DNA of 64,000 nt from Candidatus Nyctobacter psychrophilus (GTDB taxonomy: Bacteria > Vulcanimicrobiota > Vulcanimicrobiia > Vulcanimicrobiales > Vulcanimicrobiaceae). Every line of letters begins with the position of its first letter. The first letter of the stretch is position 1. Where the stretch lies: assembly GCA_014305025.1 (NCBI GenBank), contig JACRTY010000011.1:62001-126000 (forward strand), read 5' to 3'. The notes under the pieces were generated by a model. That model worked only from the letters and a program-made list of their open reading frames with translations. It had not been told where the DNA came from and searched no databases. The position numbers and the translations under genes are program-made. Of this stretch, positions 9,142-20,051 are shown piece after piece.

Positions 9142-12100
9142 CTAAATGCGGATGTCGGCGCTGAGAAAGGCCTGGAACGGCAAACGCTGCCCGACGAACC
9201 CGGTTTGCGAGTTGTTGTACCAACTCGAATACGGATAGGCCAGTTGAATCGGTGGATTGGCGACGAAGTTGCCGGCGGGGGCGAGCAGATTCGAGGGCAG
9301 TTGCGCGTACACGCACGTCGTGCCGTTGTCCCAGGGGTAACGGCGCTGCAAGCACAGATCGGTGAGGCCGGTCAAGGTCAGGCGCACCGTAACGGCGCGG
9401 CTGGCTTCGTAGGCGAACTGTGAATTGACCGTAATCCGCACGGGCTCCCGGAAGGCGCCGAAGCCGTCGAAGCGGCCGGTGTACTTATCGGGGATGAACA
9501 GATAGCCCGAGCACGACTGCGTGTTGGCCGTATTGGAAGCCGCACCGGCGAGCGCCGAGCAACTGATCGGATCGTAGCCCGGCCAAATCAGCGGTGAGCC
9601 GTAGAACGAGCCGGAACTGTACGTCGCGCTCGGCGTGAACGTGAACCGGTTGTGTTTGTAATTGAGCACGATCGTCGCGACGTCGGGAGTCTCGTAGCCG
9701 TTCGCGCCCTGAAAGGGTGAGGGTAAGATGTCGTACGGCGTGTACTCGCCGTTGCGGTCGAAGAGTCGCTGCGGCGCCGCATTGTAGTACGGGTTAGCGA
9801 TGCTGCCTGGGGCGCACGCCACATCGGGCACACCGCCCGGAGCGTAGCAGGGAGCCGCCGCCGCGCCGCTGCTGGTCGTACCGCACAGCGCGGTGTTCGC
9901 GCCGCTCGCGCAGGCCGAGGTGTAGGCATTGTAATCGCGCACGTAGTCGTTGAGATTGTCGATCTCGTTGCGGCCGCCGGCGCCGAAATCGTTGTAGCGA
10001 ACGCGGCTGCGCGTGAAGGTATAGCTCAACAAGCCGGAGAGGCCGTTGCGTGCGAAATCACCTTTGCGCAGCTGAAATTCGACGCCGTAGTTGCGCTGCC
10101 GTCCGACGTTGAGCCCATCGAGCACGCCTTGCGCCCCGATCGGAACGTTCGCGAGCTGGTCCTGCGTCGAGCGGTAAAACGGCGTGAGTTTGAAGGAGAC
10201 GTCGGTGTTCTTGATGTGGCGCTCGAGCGAGAGGTCATAATTGTTCGAATACGACGGCCTGGATTGATGGAACGGCGTGTTGTACCCGTAGGGGAGGAAC
10301 TGTCCGATGAACGACGGCGAGTCTTGCTGCAGAACGTTGTACTGCTGATACGAGGTCGGTGCCGGCGCGGCGTAGCGGCCATACGAGCCCCGCAGGACGG
10401 TATCGGGATCGACCGTATACGTGAACGACAGCCGCGGCTGATAGGCCGTGAAGCTGACGGTGCGGGGACTGACGTTGACCAGGTCCGAGTTGGTTCCCGG
10501 TGCGCAGAGCGACGCGCCGGTCAGCGGGTCGACGCCGTACGTCGTCGTTCCCGGTACAAGCGCTCCGACCGTGGGACCGGCATACGTGCCCGTGCATTGC
10601 GCGACCGACGTGGCGCCCGTGCCGAATGAGAACTCCCGATTGTACGCCCCGAACCAGAACGGCCGGGCGGGGTAACCGCTCACCGTGTCGTCGAGACGGT
10701 AATTGAAGTTTTCGACGCGCAGGCCGGCGTTGACGTTGATCCGGTCGCTCGGGTGCCACTGATCGGCCAGTGAAACCGAACTGAAGAACGGCGTGATCTC
10801 GTCGATCTGCACGCTTCGTCCATCGTTGGTGACGCGATAACCGGCGCCGTGCGTCACCGCGGGCGAGCCAGACGGCGGCACGATCGGAGTGCCGTTCGCA
10901 TCGACGGCGGTCAGCGACTGCGAGGGAAACCCGGGCGCCGCAAGGCCAAACGATCCGTACGACACGAGCCCCCCGGCGGGGTTGAACGTCGTGTCGCTGT
11001 TATAGATGGGCGTATAGCAGCTGGCGTACAGGCCGGTCTGCGGATTGTAGCAGTTTCCGCGCGCGTCGACCAGATTGGTCGTAATCGCCCCCTGGTAGTG
11101 GTTGCCGCTATAGGTCTCGAGCTTTTGCGTTTGATACGACGCCGTGGTCGTCAATAAGTGCTGCGTGCTCAGCTGATTGGCGTACATCGCTGTCGCGCCG
11201 AAACTGTTGCCGTGCACTTCGTAATCTTGAATCTCACCGCCGTACGCCGTAAACGCGCTGACCGGGCCGTTGATGAACCAGTCGTTGTACTCGGTGTAAC
11301 CGTAGAGCCGCAAATACGAACTCGCGCTGAAGTTCTTCTGGTACTGCAGTTTGAGGAGCGAGACGTTGTGGTCGTCGCCGTCGCGGTTGTTGGCATCGAT
11401 GAGCCCGGCGAACGGCGTGTGCGTGGCGCTTTCGTTCGATACGTCGGCCACGACCTTCGATGGATCGGGCGCCGCGTAAAGTGCGCCGGTGTAGATGTAT
11501 TGATCCGTGTAGGTGACCGGGCCGCCATACGCTTGCGCCAGCAAAGCATTGCCGCCGAGGTCGTTCGGCGAGCTGTAAAACTGGCTTTGGATGTCGCTGG
11601 TCACGTAAAGCAACTGGATGTCGTCTTTGAGGCTGCCGCGCTTATGGGGCAGGCCGAAGTGAAAGTTCGCCAGGCTATCGCGCTGCGTCGTGTTGCCGAT
11701 GGCGTACGATTGGCCCGGCGAAAAATAGGTCGGCCCGCTGCCGTCGTACACTTGCCCGTTCAGACCGGTCGAGATGAACAATGGATAAAAAAATAACGGC
11801 ACGCCTGCGCCGTTGAACTGATCGGAGTAGCGATAATCCTCGTTCTCGCCGCCCAGGCCAATGTAATAGCTGAAGTTGCGGTTGTTCGTGGCGCCGCTCG
11901 CTTCAGCACTGAACTTGTGATAGAAGGCCGGTGCGCCGACGCCGAGGCTGACGTTTTCATAACCCGGATAGGTTCCGGTCTTGATAACTTGATTGATGTA
12001 CCCCGACAGGCCTGAGGCTTCGGCGGAAGGCGGCGTCCCGCCGGTGTACGTTTGCACTTCTTGCTGCCCGAGGCTCGAGAGCGTCGTGATCGGTGCGAAA

Positions 12101-12714
12101 TCCGAGGCGCGCTGCACGGGGATGCCGTCGAGTTCGTTGGCGACGTCGCTGTAATCGCCGCCGCGAATGTAGACCAGTTGGTTCCAACCCTGCTGACCCT
12201 GCGGAACGTTCGCGCCCGGAGTCGTCGCGATGGCGCTGTACGCTTGATTGATACTGCCGGGGCCGCCGACGGCTTGGGACGCCGTTTGTTCGGCGGCGTT
12301 GACGGAATAGACGTCGCTCGTGGTTCCCGGCCGCACGAGGTTCGAATTGGTGCGGGCGGTCACTTGGGCGATTCTGCGCAGCGTCTTGGCCAGCGAAAAA
12401 GTGCCGACCGTTTGCACCTGGTCGGCGAACACCGAGATGCCGCCGGCCGAAGCCGGATCGTAACCCGCAAGCTGCGCGGAGACGACGTACGTGTCGGGCG
12501 CGAGCGAAATGAAGGCAAAGGCGCCGGCGGCATCGGTGCGCACGGTCGCGGTTTGCGACGGCGAGACGGCCGTTACGGTGGCTGCCGCCAGCGGCGCTCC
12601 GGCCGGATCCAGGACACGCCCACGGAGGCCGCCGGTCGTTCCAGCCTCGACCGGAGCGAACAGCGAGGCAACGAGCGCAACGACAAGGAGATGAAAGCGG
12701 AAACGCACGAGCAT
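9142..12714 (-). CDS. TonB-dependent receptor with carboxypeptidase-regulatory-like N-terminal domain
   Basis: A 1190-residue outer-membrane receptor. Start: ATG 12712-12714 is preceded by GGGAGAG at a 5-base spacing and gives a signal peptide (MLVRFRFHLLVVALVASLFA). The frame continues 142 codons upstream but overlaps the divergent gabT start and looks non-coding. After the leader a CarboxypepD_reg-like domain is seen (GLRGRVLDPAGAPLAAATV), then a plug with YIRGGDYSDVANELDGIPV, and a long beta-barrel rich in aromatic and polar repeats. It heads the receptor, amine oxidase and permease operon. Ligand unknown; co-transcription suggests an amine-containing nutrient. Confidence 0.85.
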   Translation of the reverse strand: MLVRFRFHLLVVALVASLFAPVEAGTTGGLRGRVLDPAGAPLAAATVTAVSPSQTATVRTDAAGAFAFISLAPDTYVVSAQLAGYDPASAGGISVFADQVQTVGTFSLAKTLRRIAQVTARTNSNLVRPGTTSDVYSVNAAEQTASQAVGGPGSINQAYSAIATTPGANVPQGQQGWNQLVYIRGGDYSDVANELDGIPVQRASDFAPITTLSSLGQQEVQTYTGGTPPSAEASGLSGYINQVIKTGTYPGYENVSLGVGAPAFYHKFSAEASGATNNRNFSYYIGLGGENEDYRYSDQFNGAGVPLFFYPLFISTGLNGQVYDGSGPTYFSPGQSYAIGNTTQRDSLANFHFGLPHKRGSLKDDIQLLYVTSDIQSQFYSSPNDLGGNALLAQAYGGPVTYTDQYIYTGALYAAPDPSKVVADVSNESATHTPFAGLIDANNRDGDDHNVSLLKLQYQKNFSASSYLRLYGYTEYNDWFINGPVSAFTAYGGEIQDYEVHGNSFGATAMYANQLSTQHLLTTTASYQTQKLETYSGNHYQGAITTNLVDARGNCYNPQTGLYASCYTPIYNSDTTFNPAGGLVSYGSFGLAAPGFPSQSLTAVDANGTPIVPPSGSPAVTHGAGYRVTNDGRSVQIDEITPFFSSVSLADQWHPSDRINVNAGLRVENFNYRLDDTVSGYPARPFWFGAYNREFSFGTGATSVAQCTGTYAGPTVGALVPGTTTYGVDPLTGASLCAPGTNSDLVNVSPRTVSFTAYQPRLSFTYTVDPDTVLRGSYGRYAAPAPTSYQQYNVLQQDSPSFIGQFLPYGYNTPFHQSRPSYSNNYDLSLERHIKNTDVSFKLTPFYRSTQDQLANVPIGAQGVLDGLNVGRQRNYGVEFQLRKGDFARNGLSGLLSYTFTRSRVRYNDFGAGGRNEIDNLNDYVRDYNAYTSACASGANTALCGTTSSGAAAAPCYAPGGVPDVACAPGSIANPYYNAAPQRLFDRNGEYTPYDILPSPFQGANGYETPDVATIVLNYKHNRFTFTPSATYSSGSFYGSPLIWPGYDPISCSALAGAASNTANTQSCSGYLFIPDKYTGRFDGFGAFREPVRITVNSQFAYEASRAVTVRLTLTGLTDLCLQRRYPWDNGTTCVYAQLPSNLLAPAGNFVANPPIQLAYPYSSWYNNSQTGFVGQRLPFQAFLSADIRI

Positions 12715-12891
12715 GGCAACTCTCCCGATACCGGAAACGACCGACGCTTCTTCGCACGAAGCGGCGTTAACACCGAACAGAAGGCGGGTTTCGCGCTCTT
12801 TTGTGCCCGCTGAAAAAGCACCTCGGGGAGGGCGGGGGTTGCCCACGGGCGGTACAATAGGAGGAAGCCGCTCGTTTCGGGAGTCCTCATC
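12715..12891. promoter_or_regulatory. Divergent promoter region between TonB receptor and gabT
   Basis: 177 bases separate the two divergent starts. For the plus strand a good -10 (TACAAT, 12853-12858) is visible without a convincing -35 at 16-18 bp; GGGAG at 12879-12883 is the ribosome binding site of gabT, 8 bases before its GTG. For the minus strand only the GGGAGAG Shine-Dalgarno of the receptor is clear. No riboswitch-like structure was recognised. Confidence 0.35.
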
Positions 12892-14223
12892 GTGCCAATG
12901 ACCCGTTCGCGTACCGACGATCTCGTCGAGCGGCGCGAACGCGCGGTCGCCCGAGGCGTCGCGACGACCCACCCGTTTGTCGTAGCCCGCGCCGAGGGGG
13001 CGCGGCTGTGGGACGTCGAGGGGCGCGAATACGTCGACTTCGCGGGCGGGATCGGGGTCATGAACCTCGGGCACCGGCACCCGGCCGTCGTCGCGGCGGT
13101 GCAGACGCAGCTGGACGCCTTTACCCATGCCTGCTTTCAAGTGGGGATGTACGAAGGCTACGTGGCCTTAGCCGAGCGGCTCAACGCCGTGGCGCCCGGA
13201 ACGTCTCCGAAAAAGACGTTGCTGCTGACGACCGGCGCCGAAGCGACCGAGAACGCCGTCAAGATCGCCCGTGAGGCGACCGGCCGGCCGGCGATCGTGT
13301 CGTTTGCCTACGGTTATCACGGACGTACGCTGCTCGCGCTGTCGCTCACGAACAAGGTAACGCCGTACAAACACAACTTCGGTCCCTTTGCGAGCGAGAC
13401 GTACTGCGCGCCATTCCCCGACGCGCGGCGTGGTTGGACGACCGGACGCGCGCTCCAGGAACTCGACGTGCTGTTCGAAACGCAGGTCGCGGCGCGACGC
13501 GTCGCGGCTTTCCTGGTCGAGCCGGTGCTCGGCGAGGGCGGTTTCCTGCCGGCGCCCGCCGCGTTTTTGCAGCACCTCCGCGCACTGTGCGACCGTCACG
13601 GCGCTCTGTTGATCGCCGATGAAGTGCAAACCGGGTTCGGCCGCACGGGAACGTTGTTCGCCATCGAACAGGCGGAGGTCGAACCGGATCTGCTCTGTTT
13701 TGCGAAAAGCGTCGCCGGCGGGTTGCCGCTGGCCGGGGTCGTGGGCCGTGCGGACGTCATGGATGCGGTCCCACCCGGCGGCCTCGGCGGAACGTTCGCC
13801 GGTAATCCGCTGGCGTGTGCCGCTGCCCTCGCGACGTTGGAGGCGTACGAGCGGGAGGACGTGCTCGGACGCGCGCAGACCCTCGGCCACGAGTTACGCC
13901 GGCGACTGGACGCCCTAGCGTCGCAGTACGATGAGATCGTGGACGTTCGCGGCCTTGGCGCGATGCTCGCGCTCGAATTCGCGGAGGCGCCGAGCCCGGG
14001 CGCCGTCAGCCTCGCCCAGCGCGTCGTCGATGCGGCGTTTTCCGAAGGCTTGATTGCGCTGACGGCCGGTCCGCGCGCAAACGTGCTGCGCATTCTCGTT
14101 CCCCTCGTCGCGACGGGCGACGATCTCGAGCGCGGGTTTACGGCGCTCTCCCTCTCCTGCGCCCGCGTCCTTAAAGGCGGCTCTGCCTCCTTGTACAGTG
14201 CCAGCAAAGCAAACACGGATTAG
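12892..14223 (+). CDS. gabT: 4-aminobutyrate aminotransferase
   Basis: A 443-residue class III PLP aminotransferase. It opens with a GVATTHPFVVARAEGARLWD block, followed by VDFAGGIGVMNLGHRHP, TTGAEATENAVKIAR, YHGRTLLALSLT, the PLP-binding Asp in LLIADEVQTGFGRTG, and the Schiff-base Lys in LCFAKSVAGGLPL. GabT moves the amino group of GABA to 2-oxoglutarate, giving succinate semialdehyde. GTG 12892 is preferred over ATG 12898 because of the 8-base spacing to GGGAG. It precedes the putrescine aminotransferase-like and aldehyde dehydrogenase genes, which together make a putrescine to GABA to succinate semialdehyde route. Confidence 0.85.
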   Translation: MPMTRSRTDDLVERRERAVARGVATTHPFVVARAEGARLWDVEGREYVDFAGGIGVMNLGHRHPAVVAAVQTQLDAFTHACFQVGMYEGYVALAERLNAVAPGTSPKKTLLLTTGAEATENAVKIAREATGRPAIVSFAYGYHGRTLLALSLTNKVTPYKHNFGPFASETYCAPFPDARRGWTTGRALQELDVLFETQVAARRVAAFLVEPVLGEGGFLPAPAAFLQHLRALCDRHGALLIADEVQTGFGRTGTLFAIEQAEVEPDLLCFAKSVAGGLPLAGVVGRADVMDAVPPGGLGGTFAGNPLACAAALATLEAYEREDVLGRAQTLGHELRRRLDALASQYDEIVDVRGLGAMLALEFAEAPSPGAVSLAQRVVDAAFSEGLIALTAGPRANVLRILVPLVATGDDLERGFTALSLSCARVLKGGSASLYSASKANTD

Positions 14224-15642
<1,419 letters not shown>

Positions 15643-15672
15643 GCCGTACATCGCCGCCTTTTGGAGTCTCAC

Positions 15673-17226
15673 ATGCTGCAAATCGATCGCGTTTCATCAA
15701 ACCGGGCCGCTGCGCTCGAACACCTCGAGCGCGATGCGGAGGGCACCGCGTTGCTGTTCATGGCCGGGACGTGGCAGCCGTCGTCGGACGGCGCCACGCG
15801 CGCGTGCGTCGATCCCGCCACCGCTGATGAAGTGGCGCGCGTTGCCGAAGGGACGCGTGCCGACGCTGAACGGGCGATCGAACTCGCGCGCACGGCGTTC
15901 GACGACGGCACGTGGCCGCAGATGGCGCCCGCCGAGCGCGCCCGCGTGCTGCTGGCGCTGGCCGATCTCATCGAGCGGCATGCGGCGGAGTTGACGAAGC
16001 TCGAAACGCTCGGCTGCGGGAAACCGCTGCGCGAAGCCGAGTTTGATGTTGCTGACGCGGCGGCGTGCTTTCGGTATTACGCGGGTCTCGCGACCAAGCC
16101 GCACGGGCAGACCTTCGACGTTCCCGCGCCGTCGATGAGTTTCACCGTGCGGGAACCGATCGGCGTGTGTGGTCAAATCGTGCCGTGGAATTATCCGCTG
16201 CTGATGGCGACGTGGAAGCTCGCGCCGGCGCTCGCGGCCGGGAACGTCTGCATCCTCAAACCGTCGGAATACACGCCGCTGTCGGCGCTGTGGCTGGCGA
16301 AACTCGCGCAGGAAGCAGAACTTCCGAACGGGGTGCTCAGCGTGATCCCCGGCGCGGGCCCGGTCGTCGGCGCGGCGCTCGCGGAAAGCATGCTGGTCGA
16401 TAAGATCGCCTTCACGGGCAGCGTGGCGACGGGACAATCGATCATGCGAGCGGCTGCCGGCAACGTCAAAAAGATTTCGCTCGAACTGGGCGGCAAATCG
16501 CCCAACATCATTTTTGCCGACGCTGATTTTCAAACGGCGATCGACTATGCGCTCTTCGGCATCTACGCCAACGCGGGGCAAGTGTGCTCGGCCGGTTCGC
16601 GTCTGGTGCTGCAGCGCGAATTTGCCGATCGGTTTCTCACCGAACTCGTCCGCCGCGCGCAGGCGATCTCCGTCGGTGACGGCTTCCATGCGGGCACCGA
16701 GATGGGGCCCCTCGTCAGCGAAACGCAGCGCGACCGCGTCGAGCGTTACATCGCCCTCGGACGCGAAGAGGGTGCGACGTTACTGTGCGGCGGCAGCCGC
16801 GCGACCGTCGCCGGCGGCGACCGCGGGTACTACATCGAGCCGACGATCTTCACCGACACGACCCCCGACATGCGCATCGTTCGTGAGGAGATCTTCGGCC
16901 CTGTGCTGGTCGTGCAACTCTTCGGCGACGAAAGCGAGGCGATCCGCATCGCGAACGACAGCGCTTACGGCCTCGCCGGAGCGGTCTTCACGAACGATGC
17001 AGCCCGCGCTCACCGCGTCATCCGCAAACTGCGTGCCGGCATCACCTGGATCAACACCTACCATCCGACGTACAACGAAGCCCCCTGGGGCGGCTACAAA
17101 CAGTCCGGCATCGGCCGCGAACTCGGCACCTACGGCTACGATGCGTACACCGAAGTGAAACAGGTCAACGTCAATCTTGCGGTCGAGCCATCGGGCTGGT
17201 TCCGCGAACCGGGGGCGCACCGATAA
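15673..17226 (+). CDS. NAD(P)-dependent aldehyde dehydrogenase (betaine/aminobutyraldehyde type)
   Basis: A 517-residue ALDH superfamily enzyme. Visible are the cofactor and active-site elements VPWNYPLLMATWKLAPAL, LKPSEYTPLSAL, FTGSVATGQSIM, the general-base Glu in LELGGKSPNIIF, the catalytic Cys in NAGQVCSAGSRL, and EEIFGPVLVVQLF. ATG 15673 follows GGAG by 6 bases, so it is preferred over TTG 15661. Placed right after patA and gabT, it most likely oxidises 4-aminobutanal to GABA, or succinate semialdehyde; the family also includes betaine aldehyde dehydrogenases, so specificity is inferred from context. Confidence 0.85.
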   Translation: MLQIDRVSSNRAAALEHLERDAEGTALLFMAGTWQPSSDGATRACVDPATADEVARVAEGTRADAERAIELARTAFDDGTWPQMAPAERARVLLALADLIERHAAELTKLETLGCGKPLREAEFDVADAAACFRYYAGLATKPHGQTFDVPAPSMSFTVREPIGVCGQIVPWNYPLLMATWKLAPALAAGNVCILKPSEYTPLSALWLAKLAQEAELPNGVLSVIPGAGPVVGAALAESMLVDKIAFTGSVATGQSIMRAAAGNVKKISLELGGKSPNIIFADADFQTAIDYALFGIYANAGQVCSAGSRLVLQREFADRFLTELVRRAQAISVGDGFHAGTEMGPLVSETQRDRVERYIALGREEGATLLCGGSRATVAGGDRGYYIEPTIFTDTTPDMRIVREEIFGPVLVVQLFGDESEAIRIANDSAYGLAGAVFTNDAARAHRVIRKLRAGITWINTYHPTYNEAPWGGYKQSGIGRELGTYGYDAYTEVKQVNVNLAVEPSGWFREPGAHR

Positions 17227-17356
17227 TCAATGCTGCTCATCCAGCCTGACGCCTGACGCCCCCTTTCGCCGTCGGCCTTGACGGCAGTGTCACATGCTTC
17301 GGGCAACTGTTTCCACCGAACGTCTTGCCGCAGAGCGGCCAGTCGGCGTCCGAGCG

Positions 17357-17435
17357 TATCATGGCGGTTCCGCGGAACGGACCGGCCGCAGCGAACGTTC
17401 GTTGGTGAAGCAGCGGGATTTCAACCCCCCGCTGC
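17357..17435 (+). promoter_or_regulatory. Candidate greA control region with two palindromes and a hairpin
   Basis: The 276-base gap before greA has no gene. It contains a -10-like TATCAT (17357-17362) without a clear -35. Five bases later is a perfect 12-bp palindrome GTTCCGCGGAAC (17367-17378), then a second palindrome CGAACGTTCG (17392-17401). An 8-bp hairpin follows, with arms GCAGCGGG at 17410-17417 and CCCGCTGC at 17428-17435. The palindromes sit where an operator would overlap the transcription start. Their function is not known; they may be operators or leader structure. Confidence 0.3.
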
Positions 17436-17502
17436 CCGAAGATGGTGCACTGGCGCGAGTCATCCTCGCGTCGCTTTTCGTAATGAGCCTGCGGAGTATC
17501 TC

Positions 17503-18009
17503 GTGAACGACAAAGAGCTGGTGCTCACCAAAGAGGGCCTCGTAAAGCTCGAGGAAGAGCTGGACGAGCTGAAGACCGTGCATCGCCGCGAGGTCAACGA
17601 GCGGATCCGCCAGGCTAAAGAGTTCGGAGACATCTCCGAAAACGCGGAATACGAAGATGCTAAGCAAGAGCAAGCCTTCGTCGAAGGCCGTATCCTCAAG
17701 CTGGAAGGCTTGCTCCGTAACGCACGGATCATCGACTCGTCGGACTACGCGCAAGACGAAGTGCACCTCGGCGCCAGCGTCAAGGTGAAGGATGCGAAAG
17801 CGGGCGCGAGCCACGAGTTCACGATCGTCGGTTCCACCGAAGCCGATCCCGTCAACGGGCGGCTCTCGAACGAATCGCCGCTCGGCAGCGCCCTCATCGG
17901 CAAGAAGAAGGGCGAGACGGTCGAGGTGAACACGCCGCGCGGCGTGAGCACCTATAAGATCGAGGGCATCAACTCGACGAAGAAAAAGGTCGTCAAGAAG
18001 GCATCGTGA
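17503..18009 (+). CDS. greA: Transcription elongation factor GreA
   Basis: A 168-residue GreA. The N-terminal coiled coil starts with LVLTKEGLVKLEEELDELK and carries the family block IRQAKEFGDISENAEYEDAK (acidic tip). The C-terminal FKBP-like domain includes NESPLGSALIGKKKGETVEV. GreA binds the RNA polymerase secondary channel and stimulates cleavage of backtracked RNA. GTG 17503 is preceded by GGAG at 6 bases; the longer upstream frame is spurious. Its TGA overlaps the lysS GTG (GTGA), so greA and lysS are coupled. Confidence 0.95.
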   Translation: MNDKELVLTKEGLVKLEEELDELKTVHRREVNERIRQAKEFGDISENAEYEDAKQEQAFVEGRILKLEGLLRNARIIDSSDYAQDEVHLGASVKVKDAKAGASHEFTIVGSTEADPVNGRLSNESPLGSALIGKKKGETVEVNTPRGVSTYKIEGINSTKKKVVKKAS

Positions 18010-19523
18010 GCGGGTCCTCGTCGCCGGGCGACGAGCCCGGGGATGTCGGCAAGCGGGAAGCGGAACTGCGGGCGGCGCGGCGCGCGAACTTGGCCGCTTT
18101 GCGCGCGCGCGGACGCGACCCGTTTCTTGAGACGCGCTTCGACGTAACGGCGCATGCGAGTGAACTCCTCGAACGCTATGCGAATCTAAGCGCCGAGGAG
18201 CAACCGCCCCAGGTGACCTTCAGCGTGGCCGGCCGTTTACTCGGCTTGCGCAAAATGGGCAAGGGAGCGGTCTGGGCCGACGTCTGGGATCGCAGCGGCC
18301 GGTTGCAGATTTACGTGCGCGCCGACGCCGTCGGCGAAGAGGCCTTTGCGGCGTTCGACGCACTGGACCTCGGCGACATCATCGGCGTGAGCGGCACCGT
18401 GTTCCGCTCCAAGAAGGGCGACCTCACCTTGCGCGTCGCGCGCTTTGAGGTGCTCGCGAAATCACTTGCCCCGACGCCCGACAAGTGGCACGGGCTCGGC
18501 GACGTCGAGAAGCGCTATCGTCAGCGTTACGTCGACTTGATGATCGACGAACGCGTGCGGCGCATCTTCCTGACGCGATCGGCCATCGTCGCGGAAATGC
18601 GGCGCTTTTGCGACGCTCACGGTTTCGTGGAGTGCGAGACGCCGACGATGCTGCACGTCGCCGGCGGCGCGGCGGCCCGCCCCTTCCGCACTCATCACAA
18701 TGCGCTCGGCCTGGACCTCGATCTGCGCATCGCGACCGAACTCAATCTCAAGCGTTTGATCGTCGGCGGGCTCGAACGGGTCTACGAAATCGGCCGCATC
18801 TGGCGCAACGAGGGCATCGATACGACGCACAACCCCGAGTTCACGATGCTCGAACTGTATGCCGCATACTGGTCGCTACACGAAATGATGGACTTCAACG
18901 AAACGCTCTTCGCGCACGTCGTCGAAAAGGTACACGCTTCCAGCGACGTCAAGTACGGTGAACGCACGCTCTCCTTCGCGCGGCCGTTCCGGCGGATGGC
19001 ATACTTCGAGGCGCTGGCGCAATGGGGCGGGCTGGACCGGGCGACGCTGCTCGATCCTGCCGGTGCAGCGCGGAGTCTGGCCGAGATGGGGTTGCCGCCC
19101 TCGGCTACCCATGCGCAGGCGCTCGACAAGATTTTCGAGCGCGTCGTCGAGCCGCGCTTGATCGACCCCACGTTCGTGTACGACTATCCGGTCGCGCTTT
19201 CGCCGCTGGCCAAGCGCAAGGCCGGCGATTCCGATCTCGTCGATCGCTACGAACTCTTCGCCGCGAACTTCGAGCTTTCAAATGCATTCACCGAACTCAA
19301 CGACCCGGACGATCAGCGTGCGCGTTTTGAAGCGCAGATCGAGGAGCGCAAGCGCGGCAACGACGAGGTTCCGGCGCCGGATTGGGACTTCGTGACCGCC
19401 CTCGAGTACGGCATGCCGCCGACCGCCGGCATCGGCATCGGCGTCGACCGCGTCGTCATGCTGCTGACCGGCCAGCAATCGATCCGCGAAGTGATCCTCT
19501 TCCCGCTGCAACGCCCGCTGTGA
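18006..19523 (+). CDS. lysS: Lysyl-tRNA synthetase, class II
   Basis: A 505-residue class II LysRS. An N-terminal OB-fold anticodon-binding domain spans about residues 60-165 (VTFSVAGRLLGLRKMGKGAV). The catalytic core follows, with motif 1 near RRFCDAHGFVECETPTML, motif 2 in YEIGRIWRNEGIDTTHNPEF, and motif 3 in GIGIGVDRVVMLL. It charges tRNA-Lys in the cytoplasm. GTG 18006 overlaps the greA stop. The TGA overlaps the next ATG (TGATG), continuing the operon. Confidence 0.95.
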   Translation: MSGSSSPGDEPGDVGKREAELRAARRANLAALRARGRDPFLETRFDVTAHASELLERYANLSAEEQPPQVTFSVAGRLLGLRKMGKGAVWADVWDRSGRLQIYVRADAVGEEAFAAFDALDLGDIIGVSGTVFRSKKGDLTLRVARFEVLAKSLAPTPDKWHGLGDVEKRYRQRYVDLMIDERVRRIFLTRSAIVAEMRRFCDAHGFVECETPTMLHVAGGAAARPFRTHHNALGLDLDLRIATELNLKRLIVGGLERVYEIGRIWRNEGIDTTHNPEFTMLELYAAYWSLHEMMDFNETLFAHVVEKVHASSDVKYGERTLSFARPFRRMAYFEALAQWGGLDRATLLDPAGAARSLAEMGLPPSATHAQALDKIFERVVEPRLIDPTFVYDYPVALSPLAKRKAGDSDLVDRYELFAANFELSNAFTELNDPDDQRARFEAQIEERKRGNDEVPAPDWDFVTALEYGMPPTAGIGIGVDRVVMLLTGQQSIREVILFPLQRPL

Positions 19524-20002
19524 TGCTCGATAGCGAACGAGTCGTCGCCGGCGCGCGGGAGCTGATTCGCGGCGAACGTGATCCAGTCGCCAACGCCGCC
19601 AACCTCGCCGCCTTCATCATGCAGTCCGTCACCGGTCTGAATTGGGTCGGCTTCTATTTCGTACGCGGCGACGAACTGGTGCTGGGCCCGTTCGCCGGCA
19701 AGCCGGCCGTGACGCGAATTGCGCCCGGGCGCGGCGTGTGCGGTACGGCGTGGGCGCGCGCGCAGAGTGTCGTCGTCGACGACGTCGATGCGATCGAGGA
19801 GCACATCGCGTGTGACGTGGCATCGCGCGCGGAACTGGTCGTACCGCTCTTGCGTGACGGAGCCGTTTTCGGCGTGCTCGATTGCGACGCTCCCGTTCGT
19901 GCCCGTTTCGGTGACGCCGAACGCCGTCTTTTCGAAACGCTGGCGGCCCTCTACGTCGTATCGTCGGAGTTAGACCTCTCCCGCTCGCTCGGCGGCGGTT
20001 AA
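19523..20002 (+). CDS. GAF-domain free methionine-(R)-sulfoxide reductase-like protein
   Basis: A 159-residue single GAF domain closely resembling YebR/MsrC: NWVGFYFVRGDELVLGPF, GRGVCGTAW, HIACDVASRAELVVPLL, GVLDCDAP. Members reduce free Met-(R)-sulfoxide using three Cys (84, 94 and 118 in the E. coli enzyme, to my recollection). Here Cys73 (GVCG) and Cys97 (IACD) are kept, but the first position is Val63 (PAVTRI). An additional Cys121 is present in VLDCD. Activity may therefore use a different resolving step. The ATG at 19523 overlaps the lysS TGA. Confidence 0.75.
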   Translation: MLDSERVVAGARELIRGERDPVANAANLAAFIMQSVTGLNWVGFYFVRGDELVLGPFAGKPAVTRIAPGRGVCGTAWARAQSVVVDDVDAIEEHIACDVASRAELVVPLLRDGAVFGVLDCDAPVRARFGDAERRLFETLAALYVVSSELDLSRSLGGG

Positions 20003-20051
20003 CCGACGATACTGGGCCCTTCCCGAGGGGACCGTATGCTGGGGCGCGCAG

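Noticed and set aside
12715-13140. 142-residue N-terminal extension of the TonB receptor
   Set aside because: It would overlap the divergent gabT gene; the internal ATG 12714 has a good ribosome site and starts a signal peptide.
17367-17401. LexA/SOS box
   Set aside because: The palindromes are GTTC-N4-GAAC and GAACGTTC, not the GAAC-N4-GTTC arrangement of known LexA boxes.
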